Source of the DNA: Bigelowiella natans CCMP2755
Lineage: Eukaryota > Cercozoa > Chlorarachniophyceae
Reading direction: 5' to 3'
Length of the DNA stretch: 30,000 nucleotides
Assembly: GCA_000320545.1 (NCBI GenBank)
Contig: ADNK01003344.1
Coordinates: forward strand, 1 to 30,000
Positions 12,371-21,927 of the stretch are shown here, in pieces. The stretch's first letter is position 1, and every line of letters starts with the position of its first letter. The notes below the pieces were generated by a model. The model was given only the letters and a program-made list of their open reading frames with translations, made no database searches and was not told the DNA's origin. Made by a program: the position numbers and the translations under genes.

Positions 12371-12920
12371 TCTCTCTGCCCCTCCTGCTCTCGATCAAGC
12401 AGACACAGCAAGAGAAATCTGATAAAAGTCTTTTCCTCCTCCGTTGAATCTTCTACGATTACTGTAAAACATCCACCGCAGCAGAGAGCTGGAGTACGTA
12501 TGGGGGGGGGGAGAGGGGGAGAGGATTTGACACTATACCTTCCTACTCGTGCTCTTGACCCAGGCTTTTTAGATCGATGAATCTGGATATCGATTCGAGG
12601 TTAAGTTGTTGGCCAACACTGAACAATTACTTAGTAGACGACATCATCTCAACTAACAATCAGCACCATATATGTATATAATTGGTCGTCATGGAGATTG
12701 CTGAATAACATAGGTGTTGAATACCACATTTTTTTTAAGGAATTGCGAGCAGCAGCCAAAAATACGCTCTACCTACCAGCTCATATCGGAAGTAGCTCTT
12801 TTGATTAAATGGTGGAAACGTCTCTGGAGAGGGAGGCTCTTTAAGACGACCCCGGCGTCCTCGTTCTCCTCCTGTAGCAGCAGCAGCTACTCTCCCTTGG
12901 ATATCATCGTCGTCGTCCAT
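7646..12920 (-). CDS. tgt: tRNA-guanine transglycosylase (queuine/preQ1 tRNA-ribosyltransferase), 19 exons
   Basis: Exons in coding order: 12920-12777, 12582-12539, 12257-12188, 11817-11762, 11349-11304, 10905-10854, 10637-10593, 10313-10261, 10089-10003, 9803-9655, 9488-9435, 9274-9205, 8973-8913, 8724-8683, 8410-8363, 8209-8157, 7988-7939, 7841-7796, 7729-7646. They sum to 1254 nt (417 aa plus stop). The enzyme swaps guanine for a 7-deazaguanine at the tRNA wobble position. Motifs in order: SRARVGRIHTPHG, TPGFVPVGTNAALK, FCNTYHLIVHPG, IITDSGGFQVFSL (with the Asp that acts as general base in the family), SLTPEESVRAQKMLGADI, VPLDELPPY, MYAVIHGGVD, FDGFAVGGSLGKDRKEM, CDTFDSAYPTRVARHG (nucleophile Asp region), YSRSYLHHLLRAKEP, LHN. 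The usual CxCxxC zinc ligands before YSR are absent; KLETIP stands there. The sequence looks closer to bacterial/algal TGTs than to animal QTRT1. An Asp-rich N-terminus (starts MDDDDDIQG) precedes the core; no clear transit peptide. Confidence 0.9.
7861..7912. repeat. 26-bp tandem duplication in a TGT intron
   Basis: Two adjacent 26-bp copies (7861-7886 and 7887-7912) differ at one base. They fill most of the 97-nt intron between the exons encoding IPYS and SYLHHL. Unit length is not a multiple of three, and unspliced reading would break the family motif, so I treat it as intronic. Confidence 0.85.
9142..9192. repeat. (TTC)n array, antisense intron of the TGT gene
   Basis: About 16 TTC units; on the TGT coding strand this is a GAA-purine tract just inside the donor at 9204. 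A (GAA)n array at 9344-9380, in the intron before, reads TTC on the coding strand and would serve as part of a pyrimidine tract. Confidence 0.9.
9933..9991. repeat. Compound (CT)n-(CA)n array in TGT intron
   Basis: A CT tract changes directly to a CA tract. A further (CT)n at 10201-10230 and a (CA)n at about 10743-10788 lie in neighbouring introns of the same gene. Confidence 0.9.
11108..11149. repeat. (CT)n array in TGT intron
   Basis: About 20 CT units, GA on the coding strand. The same stretch of introns holds ATC/GTC triplets (11234-11303), GAA (11427-11449) and TTG arrays (11679-11716, 11820-11843). Confidence 0.9.
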
Positions 12921-13009
12921 GCTGCTGCCGTTGTTGTTGTTGTTGTTACAACCAACACCACCTACTCGTTTACCATCTCGACGAATTTTATAACTCCTGA
13001 ATCATTGTA

Positions 13010-13044
<35 letters not shown>

Positions 13045-13156
13045 AATGATAGAAAGATAGATAAGTGAGGCTTTTAGTTCTTGTTGAATGAATTCATATT
13101 TGATTTAAAGACAGTACATCTTGTTCCCCTTCCTCCTCCTCCTTCATCATCATATT
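12921..13156 (-). promoter_or_regulatory. TGT upstream region
   Basis: Intergenic space between the stop of the 289-aa gene and the TGT start, both on the minus strand. It holds a (GAT)n run at about 13010-13042. I see no clear TATA element. Confidence 0.3.
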
Positions 13157-14026
13157 TTACCATTTCTTCTCTGCCATTTCATCTGCAAGCCTGAATGCAT
13201 GATCCAATTCAACTTTGAGTGCGTCCTTTCCTGCAAGCATCTTGGCGTAGTCTCTCAGATTGAATCTCATTTGCCTGAGAAGTTGTTCCTCTACGTGGGG
13301 AGTCAGACTCTCATCCTTCTTCTTTTTTAATTCAGCAGCAGCTCGAGAAGGACGAGGAGGAGGAGATTTAACATCAGCGCTGTTTCCATCAGCATAATCA
13401 TCATCATCATCAGCAGCAGCAGCACTGTATCTTGCTGCATCGGCACCACCTGTAGCAGCACCTTGACCCATATCATCAGCATCATCATTCACCTCTCTAT
13501 CTCCTGCTGAAGATCCAGAGGCAAAAGCTTTGCTAGTATATCGTTGTGAATTTACGTCGCTGCCACCACCTCTTAGCCACCTGTGAGGTATTCTTATTCC
13601 TCTAGCACCCCCCTCCCCTCCTCTTCCTCCTCTCTTAAGAAGAACTCCTGCTTGATGACACTTGTGCATATCATTCATTCGTCCGTCACCCATGCAAGCT
13701 AATCCTCCTAGCAGCAACCTACTATTTTTCTTACTGCAGGTGGTTGTCTGATAATGATCACGACCGGCTGCTTTCGAAGTCGTCGTGAAAGCAGAGCGGT
13801 ACTCTGGAGAATTAGGATGACTTTGAATCATCGTCATCGGTGAGAGCAGTCTGCTCCTTCGTGGTTTTCCTATTCTTCCAATACTTCTAGGAGTACCAAA
13901 ACTACTACTGTAGGAGTTCCTGGTGTCGATACTAATGGAGTTCCTCCCCCCCCATTGCGTTCTTCCACCAGGAAGGAGCCGCAAAAGGACATTGAGGAAG
14001 AGGAATAGTTTCGCTACGCCAATCAT
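13157..14026 (-). CDS. Unknown 289-aa protein with N-terminal hydrophobic segment, intronless
   Basis: A single open frame from ATG at 14026 to TAA at 13157. Residues about 3-18 are hydrophobic (FLFLNVLLRLL), fitting a signal peptide or signal anchor, followed by a Ser/Arg-rich stretch. The middle is low complexity: a Gly/Arg run near 130-150, then an Ala/Asp-rich part around 190-215. The last 50 residues (EEQLLRQMRFNLRDYAKML...AFRLADEMAEKKW) are charged and probably helical. I do not recognise a family. It lies 236 bp upstream of the TGT start on the same strand and is divergent from the 14404 gene. Lack of introns is unusual beside its neighbours. Length, ATG start and non-repetitive termini support coding, but no motif confirms it. 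Confidence 0.55.
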   Translation of the reverse strand: MIGVAKLFLFLNVLLRLLPGGRTQWGGRNSISIDTRNSYSSSFGTPRSIGRIGKPRRSRLLSPMTMIQSHPNSPEYRSAFTTTSKAAGRDHYQTTTCSKKNSRLLLGGLACMGDGRMNDMHKCHQAGVLLKRGGRGGEGGARGIRIPHRWLRGGGSDVNSQRYTSKAFASGSSAGDREVNDDADDMGQGAATGGADAARYSAAAADDDDDYADGNSADVKSPPPRPSRAAAELKKKKDESLTPHVEEQLLRQMRFNLRDYAKMLAGKDALKVELDHAFRLADEMAEKKW

Positions 14027-14403
14027 TCAAACTAGCACAATATTTTCTCCATTGTTACTTGCTTCACAAGGTTAGAAATACTTGCACTTTTGGTGTGGCC
14101 CCTTCGGTGCGACAGCGTCGGTTGTAAAGCTGGAACGGATGGAAGATACAGGTGGTAGGGTAGGCGGCGGTGCTCCTTTTCGTATCTTGTATCCCGTAAT
14201 AATCTAGGGCCTACGATCCACCTATTTGTGTTGTCGTAGATTAAAAATACCCTACATTCCACCAATATCTTGCAATCGAAATGGAACCAAAATTAAGCAA
14301 TAAAATGACCATACGAAGTTAGATCCGAGGAGCACGATGAATGAGTGAAATGAGAGAATGATGGAACGGCTCGAACGAGCTTAACGCTACCGTGGGCTTC
14401 ATA
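14027..14403. promoter_or_regulatory. Divergent promoter region, unknown 289-aa gene / SPOC-like gene
   Basis: A 377-bp head-to-head spacer with no microsatellites. A minus-strand open frame (14032-14265) has no ATG start and no recognisable motif. No specific promoter element could be assigned. Confidence 0.35.
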
Positions 14404-15507
14404 ATGACCACAATTCATCCGCAATGGGAGGGTAAGGTGGTCTTCGAAAAGGGGAAGTCATTCAACGTTATTGGCAGGTAAGTTGCAGTTGCGGTCTCCC
14501 TTTTGTCCACATGAAGACTAACGAACGTCGTTGTACAGCCCTCTTGTGTGGACACGGCACAACCGCAACATGATAAACAAAATTCCGAAGCGAATGAAGG
14601 TATTATTCCGAGGTGGCGTTCCTCGAAAAGGCAGCGAAACACAATGACGGCTTTCCTTGCTTTTACTTCTCCTGTTGCCACTCCAGGTTGAACACCGTAC
14701 AAAGTTAATCGAGGCGATTAGCTTTTGCCACCAGCTCAAGGGGAGAAATGCCCTGAATAAGGAAAAGGTCCTGATTCCGAGTATAGCTAGCAGGGCGAGG
14801 AGGAGGAAGAGGGGGAGGAGAAGCACAATAATCTATGCATTTATTGTTGAAACATAGAATCATCACCATAGGTTCCAAAGCGAAGTGTGGTTGTCCTCAA
14901 GCTGTCCCCCAGAGTCATCCATATAGCACACTCGCAACAATACCACATACACATCTATCACCTTCACTACAAATATATGTATACGATGGTACACAGACAA
15001 ACACTTAAAACACTTGGTGGATCTTAAAAAATCTCATCTCATACGTATTTCTTTAATTCAGACAAGCAACGACAATCCACATTTTCAAGAGTTCAAACGA
15101 GGTATTAGAGCTATTTCCCCTCTGGTGATGCGCTTATGCCTCGATCGTCAAATGATTTTCCACACTATCATCATCATCATCATCATCATCCGTCACCACC
15201 TCATATTTGTGGTTTTATCAATACTTATCAATATAATTAATCAGCTTACGAATCTGAGCATTTCAGGTGTGGGTTCATAAGGGTAATAAAAATAATAATA
15301 ATAATGATGATGATAGTTAGTTAGCAGCAGGATATGTATTTTCTTCTTTTGCATATTTCTCCAATTTACCTCCTCGATGGCCTCAACACAGAAGTGCACA
15401 CATGTTGTAGAGTTGGATGTCTTCTTGTTGGCAGTAGCAGAGTGAAATAACTTCCTTTTTATAGAATTTGCCATTCTTGTTCAAGCCGAGAAGGAGGGGG
15501 AGATTGC

Positions 15508-15538
<31 letters not shown>

Positions 15539-15931
15539 CGTGATGTTGGTGTTTCTCCTGATCGTGCTAATTCGATGGTCCTCTGGTTTAATAACATTGA
15601 TGATCTACCTATTCTAATCGATCCTCTGCTTTAATAATATATCCATGCTCTACCTCTTCTAAACACTACTGCTACTACTACTACTACAACATCAACAATA
15701 ACTACTACTGTAGGAGCTTGGCCCATTTCAGCTTTACTTCGGGGTTCCTCTCAGCTCTAAGTGCTCTATGGTAATTGGAATAATATTTAATAACTAATGA
15801 AAATAACATGACCACCATCTTATCACCATCGTCATCATCGCTCTCATCATTATCTTCGCAATATGTATGAAAAGCGTAACGGGGATTGAGTAATCTTTTA
15901 AGTTTTAGAAGTGGTGGTTACTTCTCAAAAT

Positions 15932-15972
<41 letters not shown>

Positions 15973-18014
15973 ACTCTCCTGACGAATTCTCTACATCTAC
16001 TACCTACTGCTACTACTTGTACTCGCTTCTTCTTGATCTCCTTCTTCTTTTTCTTCTCCTCCTCCTTCTTCTTCTTCTTCTTCTTCTTCTTCTTCTTCTT
16101 CCATTTGTTGTTCTACTCTATCCGAAAGCAGCCTGTGAGTGCATGTGCAAGATTGCAAAAACTTGTGCGGTACAAGGAGCTTGCAAAGGTGGCGCGTAGC
16201 ATTAGCAAGCAGTGATAACAGACCTCTATGAGTTGATACAGCAGTGAATTATCCTATAGTACTGATATGATCTGCGCCCACGGTAGAAATGATGATTAAT
16301 GACACTCATTATAATTTTTAGAAAAATGATGTAAATTTGGAGGGGGAGCTGCTGCTATTTGTTGTCATTCGACACACCAAAAAAGATGCCGAGTCATCCG
16401 TAAGCAAGAAAGCAAAGACAGATGATGGTAATACTAATAAAACTATAGCAGCAAATTGTGGCGAAGAAGTACCACCACCACCACCACCACCACCACCAAC
16501 TTCCGTGTCGTCCCACATTAAGAGGGTTTGAAATCACAGATGATAGGCGAAGGAAAGCGATAACGACGACGGTGACGATACAAGAAGAGGAGGGAGGAAA
16601 CACCGAATGCACCCCGATGACCAAAAATGATGAAAGTAATGATAAGAATGATGCCGATGATATCAAGTTACTGGAAGAGGCGGCACCAACCAACTCGACT
16701 TTTGCTGGAGCTGCTACTATTCCAAAGAGAAGAAAGAGAAAGAGTATGAGTGATCATTACGAAGAAAAAGACTGCTTAGTGAAGAAGAAAGAAACTTTTG
16801 CAGCAGCTAAGGAAACTTTCTCAGGATTGTCATCGTCATCAGCATTATCATCAAAACGATCTAGTAATACAATATCTCTGGTGGAAGAAGAAGATTTACC
16901 TCCTACATCCCCTCTTCGTTCTCCTACTCTGAGGAACAAAATGGACCAACAACAGCAGCCATTGCTGCACTCAAATCCAATGCTCTCGACAACTACTTCT
17001 ACGAGTAATAATATCACTTCTTCCCTTTTTTTTTCTCCTTCTTCGACGATGATGCGAGTGGGTATCAAACGACCGTTGTTGATAGCGAAACATACAATAT
17101 ACGCATCAGATGAGCTGAAAAGAGATGATATGGGGGTAGGAGAAGGAGAAAAGGAGTCATCATCATCATCGATACACCATCCACAAGTAAAAGGGAATGA
17201 CAAAGCAAGAAGAAGCAGCAGCATACAGTTGTTGCCTAATAATAGCAGCAGCGACATCGTATCAACCTCGTCGTACGTCAACTTTGACATGGTTAGTAGT
17301 GTTAAAGAAGACTTCTGGTCGCCTTCTAATGGTTGGGGAGAATGCAGTGCAAATGGGTACGGGATTGTAAGAATGAATCATGATGATGACGATGATGATG
17401 ATGATGATGATGAGATGAGAAGAATGATGCCATCAAATCTATTCTTGACTTTCTCCCAAGCTGGACATAAGATTAATACTTACTATTACCTCAGGTGGGG
17501 TGATTGCGATCTAGAGAAATCCCAGCAGCGGTCTATTATTATAAGGGATGGTATTCCTTCTACTCGTACCATCACCACCACAGTTGCTGCTTCTTTGCCT
17601 AGGCAGCAGCAGCAGCAGCATAAACAGCAACATCGATCCTTACCAGAGAAAAGTAATAGCAATTTCCAACGACAACCACGATCGAGAAGATCTTGGCGGG
17701 ATGACGATAATAACATTGGTCCTCCTCGTACCAGTCCAAAATACAACAATCATCAGCACCGACAACAGTCTACGGCGCGCTGTCGTGGAGAAGTGAAAAG
17801 AGATCATGAGGAGGCAGGGTGTTTGGATCAGGAGGGGGATGGCGGAAGCACATCACTAGATGATCGTTCGAGGAGGAGGGGCAGGAGGAGAAGCATTTCA
17901 TCGTCCAAACGCAATCATGATAGCCCTCCTCCTGCGAGTAGGGAGTGGCGTCGTTCTACACGCCATGGTGATAGGTATAGGAGAAACAGAACGGATGAGC
18001 ACAACTTATTGTAG
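14404..18014 (+). CDS. Multi-exon gene: SPOC-like N-terminus (tentative) plus long disordered RS-like tail
   Basis: Supported exons: 14404-14477 (ATG, first in frame after a TGA), 14539-14599, 14687-14767, 15714-15770, 16129-16188, 16322-16427, 16540-18014 (TAG). Less certain: 14872-14913, 15062-15101, 15245-15266, and one starting at 15465. Because the middle exons are unresolved, I cannot rule out two adjacent genes, the first ending at TAG 14857 or TGA 16215. The start (HPQWEGKVVFEKGKSF ... INKIPKRMKVEHRTKL) resembles the opening strand and I-x-x-R-M-x-[LV]-E segment of SPOC domains as I remember them from SHARP/Spen. The stretch LQKLVRYKELAK, then VNLEGELLLFVV, would fit the SPOC end. SPOC domains bind phosphorylated peptides in transcription or RNA factors. 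The last exon encodes about 491 residues rich in Ser, Asn, Gln and Asp, with a nuclear-signal-like KRRKRK, a (D)10 run and an Arg/Ser-rich end. AATAAA follows at 18085. Confidence 0.5.
15567..15660. repeat. Diverged tandem duplication, unit about 47 bp
   Basis: Copies at 15567-15613 and 15614-15660 share blocks such as CTAAT-CGAT, CCTCTG-TTTAATAA and CTACCT. The pair lies in the intron before the exon at 15714 of the SPOC-like gene. Confidence 0.6.
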
Positions 18015-18556
18015 TAGCTGGACACTCTGATGAAGCGCAGCGGGCGCGTGAAGAGCATGACATCAGCTACATATGACATATTGTAATAAACGCAAGATTT
18101 GAATTCTTGAGACGATACCCAACGATATGAATAGCAACTTAATAAACTCGGCTAAGACGTTAGTTAATGGTCTTCGCACTGGCCTATATGAATTGCTGGA
18201 ATAATGTGTTGAGCGCAATGCCTAGATGTGTATTTAGATACAGATGCATGTGCGATGAGTGCATGCTAGCATGATGAATAACTATGTTCGATTTCAATCG
18301 AAGCGCAGCAACGACTATACGTGGTGCAGCGGCTCACTGGCATGCGCGTGCACTTAATACAATGTGTGTGTAGATGTATCATTTGTAATTTTACAGCTAA
18401 ATTGCGGACGACAATCTAGCCATATCCTCATCATAAACTCTAATCTGATGATGTTGCTTCGAAGGTTTTTCTCATTAGAAGTACTGTGGAATCATATGGC
18501 TATTCTTTTTGGCTTGGCACAGTTGTCGATCGCCTGCAGAGAGGATCAACGCGGAT
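18015..18556. other. Tail-to-tail intergenic region, SPOC-like gene / saposin-like gene
   Basis: Nearly free of simple repeats, with GCATG/TGCAC words at about 18243, 18259 and 18338. It contains the AATAAA listed separately. The plus-strand open frame at 18364 shows no coding features. Confidence 0.6.
18085..18090 (+). terminator. Candidate polyadenylation signal AATAAA
   Basis: A canonical AATAAA 71 nt after the stop of the SPOC-like gene; a second occurs near 18140. It is supported by position only. Confidence 0.4.
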
Positions 18557-19049
18557 CTAACCCACCGGCTTGATAGGAAGATTTGTAGGTTGGGTCGCAC
18601 GAACTGCAAATTCTTCCGGTATCTTCGGCAAGAATTTGGGGTCCTTACGAAGTTATTAAAATGGTAACTCAGTGCGTAGAAAATTAATATGAGAAAATAT
18701 GTCACCACCTTCGGACAAAGCGCTTCTATTCCATCTCGTACTACAGATGGTGGTTGAGCAAACAAATTTGGAACCTGAAGGTTGTAGGGGTTTTTGACTA
18801 TATGTAGAAGCAAAGTGTCATTCTTGTCTCCTTATTATCAACTAAGTTGATTCTACCCATGAGCATATCGGTAGCGCTGGGCAAGGACGAACAATCTCCG
18901 GACCCTCAGCATCAAGATGCATGCATCCGTTTTTCATCCAATAAACTAGTGCTGATTTGAAATTAACACAGTTGCTCAAAAATTATATTGACAAAAACAG
19001 GAAATATATTCATGTATTTAAGAACGCTATTAGTTGAAAAAATAGCAAG

Positions 19050-19083
<34 letters not shown>

Positions 19084-19605
19084 GCTACTTTATTACAAGA
19101 CTACCTTTGTCTGCACGTAACAGTGATTCTATATTTTGAACGCACTACAGTATGATGACATCAACAACTTAACAACAAATTTAAGATAATAAATCAAATG
19201 AATGATTCCTACCGTTATATAAAAGTTTGTGTTTAAGCCGTCGCATAAATGTGGCATTCCCCTTTCTTTCATCTGCATGATGAGTATGCATACTTCACAA
19301 TATCCCCGCACTAATCCAGCTCCTGACCCTGATCCTACACCAACTGATGCTCCACTCCCTATTGTCACGCCCATCTCAAGAAACGACGTCATAGTTGCGT
19401 TGAATTGCCTTGCTACATAATCTATTGGATCGAATGATGGTGATACATCATCATCTCCAGATGGCCATGCAAGATGGTTTTCTTCAGGCTGTAGGGTGGT
19501 TGTGGCAGCTGAATTTTTAATGGCGGATGCTTCCACATTGTGACGATGATCGAGGGTTATCGAAAAGATGAGCGCTGTGATGGTTATCATAGTCGAAGTT
19601 ACCAT
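18557..19605 (-). CDS. Secreted saposin-like (SapB-type) protein, 226 aa, 5 exons
   Basis: Exons: 19605-19213, 19144-19105, 18951-18857, 18774-18709, 18643-18557; 681 nt in all, phases consistent, stop TAG. I chose the ATG at 19605 because it opens directly into a hydrophobic signal peptide (MITITALIFSITL); the frame upstream has no earlier ATG. An N-glycosylation sequon (NAT) and a Gly/Ser linker precede the cysteine region. That region has eight Cys, at about residues 103, 106, 121, 132, 154, 168, 174 and 196. It includes YCEVCILIMQMKERGMPHLC, CVQNIESLLRADK, LVYWMKNGCMHL, GPEIVRPCPALPICSW and ALCPK. The opening CEVC and spaced cysteines suit a saposin fold, which binds or perturbs lipids in lysosomal or extracellular space. 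The spacing is not a textbook SapB, so the subfamily is uncertain. It is head-to-head with the 20319 membrane-protein gene. Confidence 0.7.
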
Positions 19606-20318
19606 CCTTCCTTCACCACCACGAGTGCAGCCCCCCTCAGATTCAAAAAAATTCAAATAAGGAATGAGCCCGGCAGCTAAGTTTGGATTCCGAAGGTCAG
19701 AAAAACATCACCAGAGATTCTCCAGAGATTCTCAAGAGATTCTCCAGAGATTATTACTAGACTAGACTTCGACAAAGAGAAAAGAAGAAACGTTGTGGAA
19801 ACGGCCGCAGACATCCCATCAATAAAATACACTTTTTCTTTTTACTTCTTTCTTTTTTGTTCCATTTTGATGAAGAGACATGCTTTTAAACCTATTTGGG
19901 GAAACTAATTAACGGTGTTTTTACACCTTAAAAATATTTCTCCGAGCAGATATTTTATCGCGAAGAGCCGCCATGACATCAACATGAGAAAGGGTGGTTT
20001 GGTCAATTTTTTGTACGATAATTTATTGTCGCACTATTAAATAGAGAACAGAATCGTGGAAAAATACCTTTCTCTCGGAGTTTGCCGCCGGCCTGCCTAC
20101 CCATTTAATCTCGTGTTACTGCGTAGCCAGACGTAACATCTCACGCAGTAGTAGCAGCAAAGGGGAGGGGGTGTCATGGGAGGGAGTGATGACGCATTCT
20201 AACCCATACCTTACGATTTCGATATTGTCTAGAATTTCCCATTGAAAGAGTAATAAGCTATAAGCGTTCTTGTGGTGATTTCTTGTTTTTTTGGTCATTT
20301 TCTGCAGATTGCCCTAAG
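19606..20318. promoter_or_regulatory. Divergent promoter region, saposin-like gene / membrane-protein gene
   Basis: A 713-bp head-to-head spacer. It holds the 12-bp minisatellite at 19712-19753 and pyrimidine-rich stretches near 19840-19865. The sequence just before the ATG at 20319 includes a TTCTGCAG that could be the acceptor of a 5'-UTR intron. Confidence 0.35.
19712..19753. repeat. Minisatellite, 12-bp unit, about 3.5 copies, in a divergent promoter region
   Basis: Units read CAGAGATTCTCC with one A for C change in the third copy. The array lies between the head-to-head starts of the saposin-like and membrane-protein genes, about 107 bp upstream of the former ATG. It is not one of the usual short microsatellites of the window. 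Confidence 0.8.
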
Positions 20319-21927
20319 ATGCCAGATTCTCCGCCCCATACCACTCTTTCTGCCTTGAATCCCCTACCCTTCTTCCTTCATAAGCATGCAAACTTTCGCA
20401 AGCTCGCTACGAAGGAGGACCCTTTTCACATCCACAAGACCCTCGGAATTCTAAGCATCTTGAGTTTTATCTATCGATACGGCGTCGTATATCCACAGAC
20501 CGGTAATGGTTAATACTTGTCCATGGTTGTAAACTCAAACAACATATGTGTGAATGTGTGGGATATAATAATAGTCCATCATAAGGCAACTTATCCTCCT
20601 ATCGCGTGCTTCTTCTTCTTTCCCTTTCTCCTTTCTCTGTTTTTGCTGTTCCTGTTCTTCTTCTTCTTCTTCTTCTTCAGGAACGCTGGGTTTTGATGGG
20701 AGCTGGTTCGATTGGGCAACCATGCTGGTACACAACTGCCTCGCATTCAGCTCTATTCAATTTCGCGTGCCTTCCAAGCGAATCGACACCAAGCCCATGG
20801 TATTATTCAACAATAGTAGAGAATAAAGTAGTAGTGGCATTAACACTTACTTCCGGCGTCTATTTTCACCTTTCTTGCTACTCTTTCTTCGTCCTGCTCT
20901 CTCAGTGCAACTGATAATGAGAATCTTTGAACTCTATGTACAGGTGATTTACGAAGAGTACCGACAGCATGCGATGGTCTTTACCAACCGATGTTTTGCC
21001 GTGTTCATCGTTGCAATTTTTTGGGGTGGGAGTCCTCCAGTTTGGGCTGCACCTCTTGCAGTCGCTCTGCATCATCTCATGGCTGATGACATTACTCGAA
21101 GGTAGCAGCAGTAGTAGTAGCAGTAGTAGTAGTAGTAGTAGTAGTAGTCAGCAGCAGTCGTAGTAATAGTAGTAGCATCAAAATCCACGTTGAAGGCTGC
21201 CAATCTATGAATTACGAACAACCTACTGAACTTCTGTGGTGGTAAACCGTAAACGTGTCAACGAACGTAAATCTTGCTAAATCAGCGCTTATTATGCCTC
21301 ATTAGAAATATTTCTTCTTCTTCTCGTGTTGTAATGACAAAATAGACACGGTTCGGGTAACACTGCAGTGCGTTCTGTGAGCAAAAAGCTGCAAACATCG
21401 ACCTTCTATAAGCGAGTTGGATATCTCTACTCATTCTATCAGTATCTTGCAATCGCGTCACACATTGTACCTCACGAGAGACTCGCAGATGCTGGGTATG
21501 TAATGTTCTCGCTGCATACCTTGTGACAGAGTGTGTAAAGAATGAGATGTGAAAATACGACCATTTCTACGGCATTAGTTCTGCATAACAACAGCAACAA
21601 CATACAACACACAAAACATAATAACACACCAACGTCTATTGTTCCCTCAGGTACAACACGATCATTGCGATTGCAAGCTCAGCCTTCATGATGACGCTCT
21701 ATCGAAAGAAAATCATCCGTGGACGCACGCACATGATCGTCTACTCGTTTTGCTTGCTGCTCTCAGCATATCACATCGTACGAATGACCGGCATCTGGGT
21801 GGCAGTTCTGACCGCATTGGCCTTTGCAGCACGTGTGAATTCAAGGGCGAATAAGTATGCAATTTGGACGGTGTTCCGTTTCATTGTCGCTGCCCTCCCA
21901 CTTCTTCCTTTCGTAGCAGGAGCTTAG
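20319..21927 (+). CDS. Multi-pass membrane protein of unknown function, 295 aa, 5 exons
   Basis: Exons: 20319-20502, 20681-20799, 20944-21101, 21346-21495, 21651-21927; 888 nt, all GT-AG, stop TAG. The start is the first in-frame ATG (MPDSPPHTTLSALNP). Notable segments: DPFHIHKTLGILSILSFIYR, WFDWATMLVHNCLAF, EEYRQHAMVFTNRCFAVFIV, VWAAPLAVALHHLMADD and two hydrophobic C-terminal stretches (IWVAVLTALAFAA, VFRFIVAALPLLPFV). His residues (FHIHKT, HNC, RQHA, LHHLMAD) sit at the edges of predicted membrane helices, which might hint at metal or haem/di-iron binding; that is speculation. About five or six membrane spans are likely. I cannot name a family, although the clean low-repeat coding sequence suggests a conserved gene. 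Confidence 0.82.

Noticed and set aside
14032-14265. Minus-strand frame of 77 codons upstream of the 289-aa gene
   Set aside because: It has no ATG and no motif, and it occupies the divergent promoter spacer.
14657-14857. Exon 3 of the SPOC-like gene read through to the TAG at 14857
   Set aside because: Reading through gives a GA-rich basic tail (RARRRKRGRRS) typical of intron repeats here; a donor at 14768 and an acceptor before 14872 seem better. A short 101-aa protein cannot be fully excluded.
15241-15474. Minus-strand frame with ATG (MANSIKRKLFHSATANKK...) and a possible donor GAG|GTAAAT
   Set aside because: The first part looks like real protein, but the frame passes into a His/Tyr microsatellite, no following exon could be found on that strand, and it overlaps candidate exons of the plus-strand gene. 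It remains a weak alternative.
16458-16539. Upstream part of the long 518-codon frame (His run)
   Set aside because: The nominal start is GTG, not ATG, and the His run is a CCA microsatellite. An intron from 16428 to 16539 joins the frames in phase.
18364-18573. Plus-strand frame of 69 codons after the SPOC-like gene
   Set aside because: No splice or family support, and its end overlaps the last exon of the saposin-like gene on the other strand.
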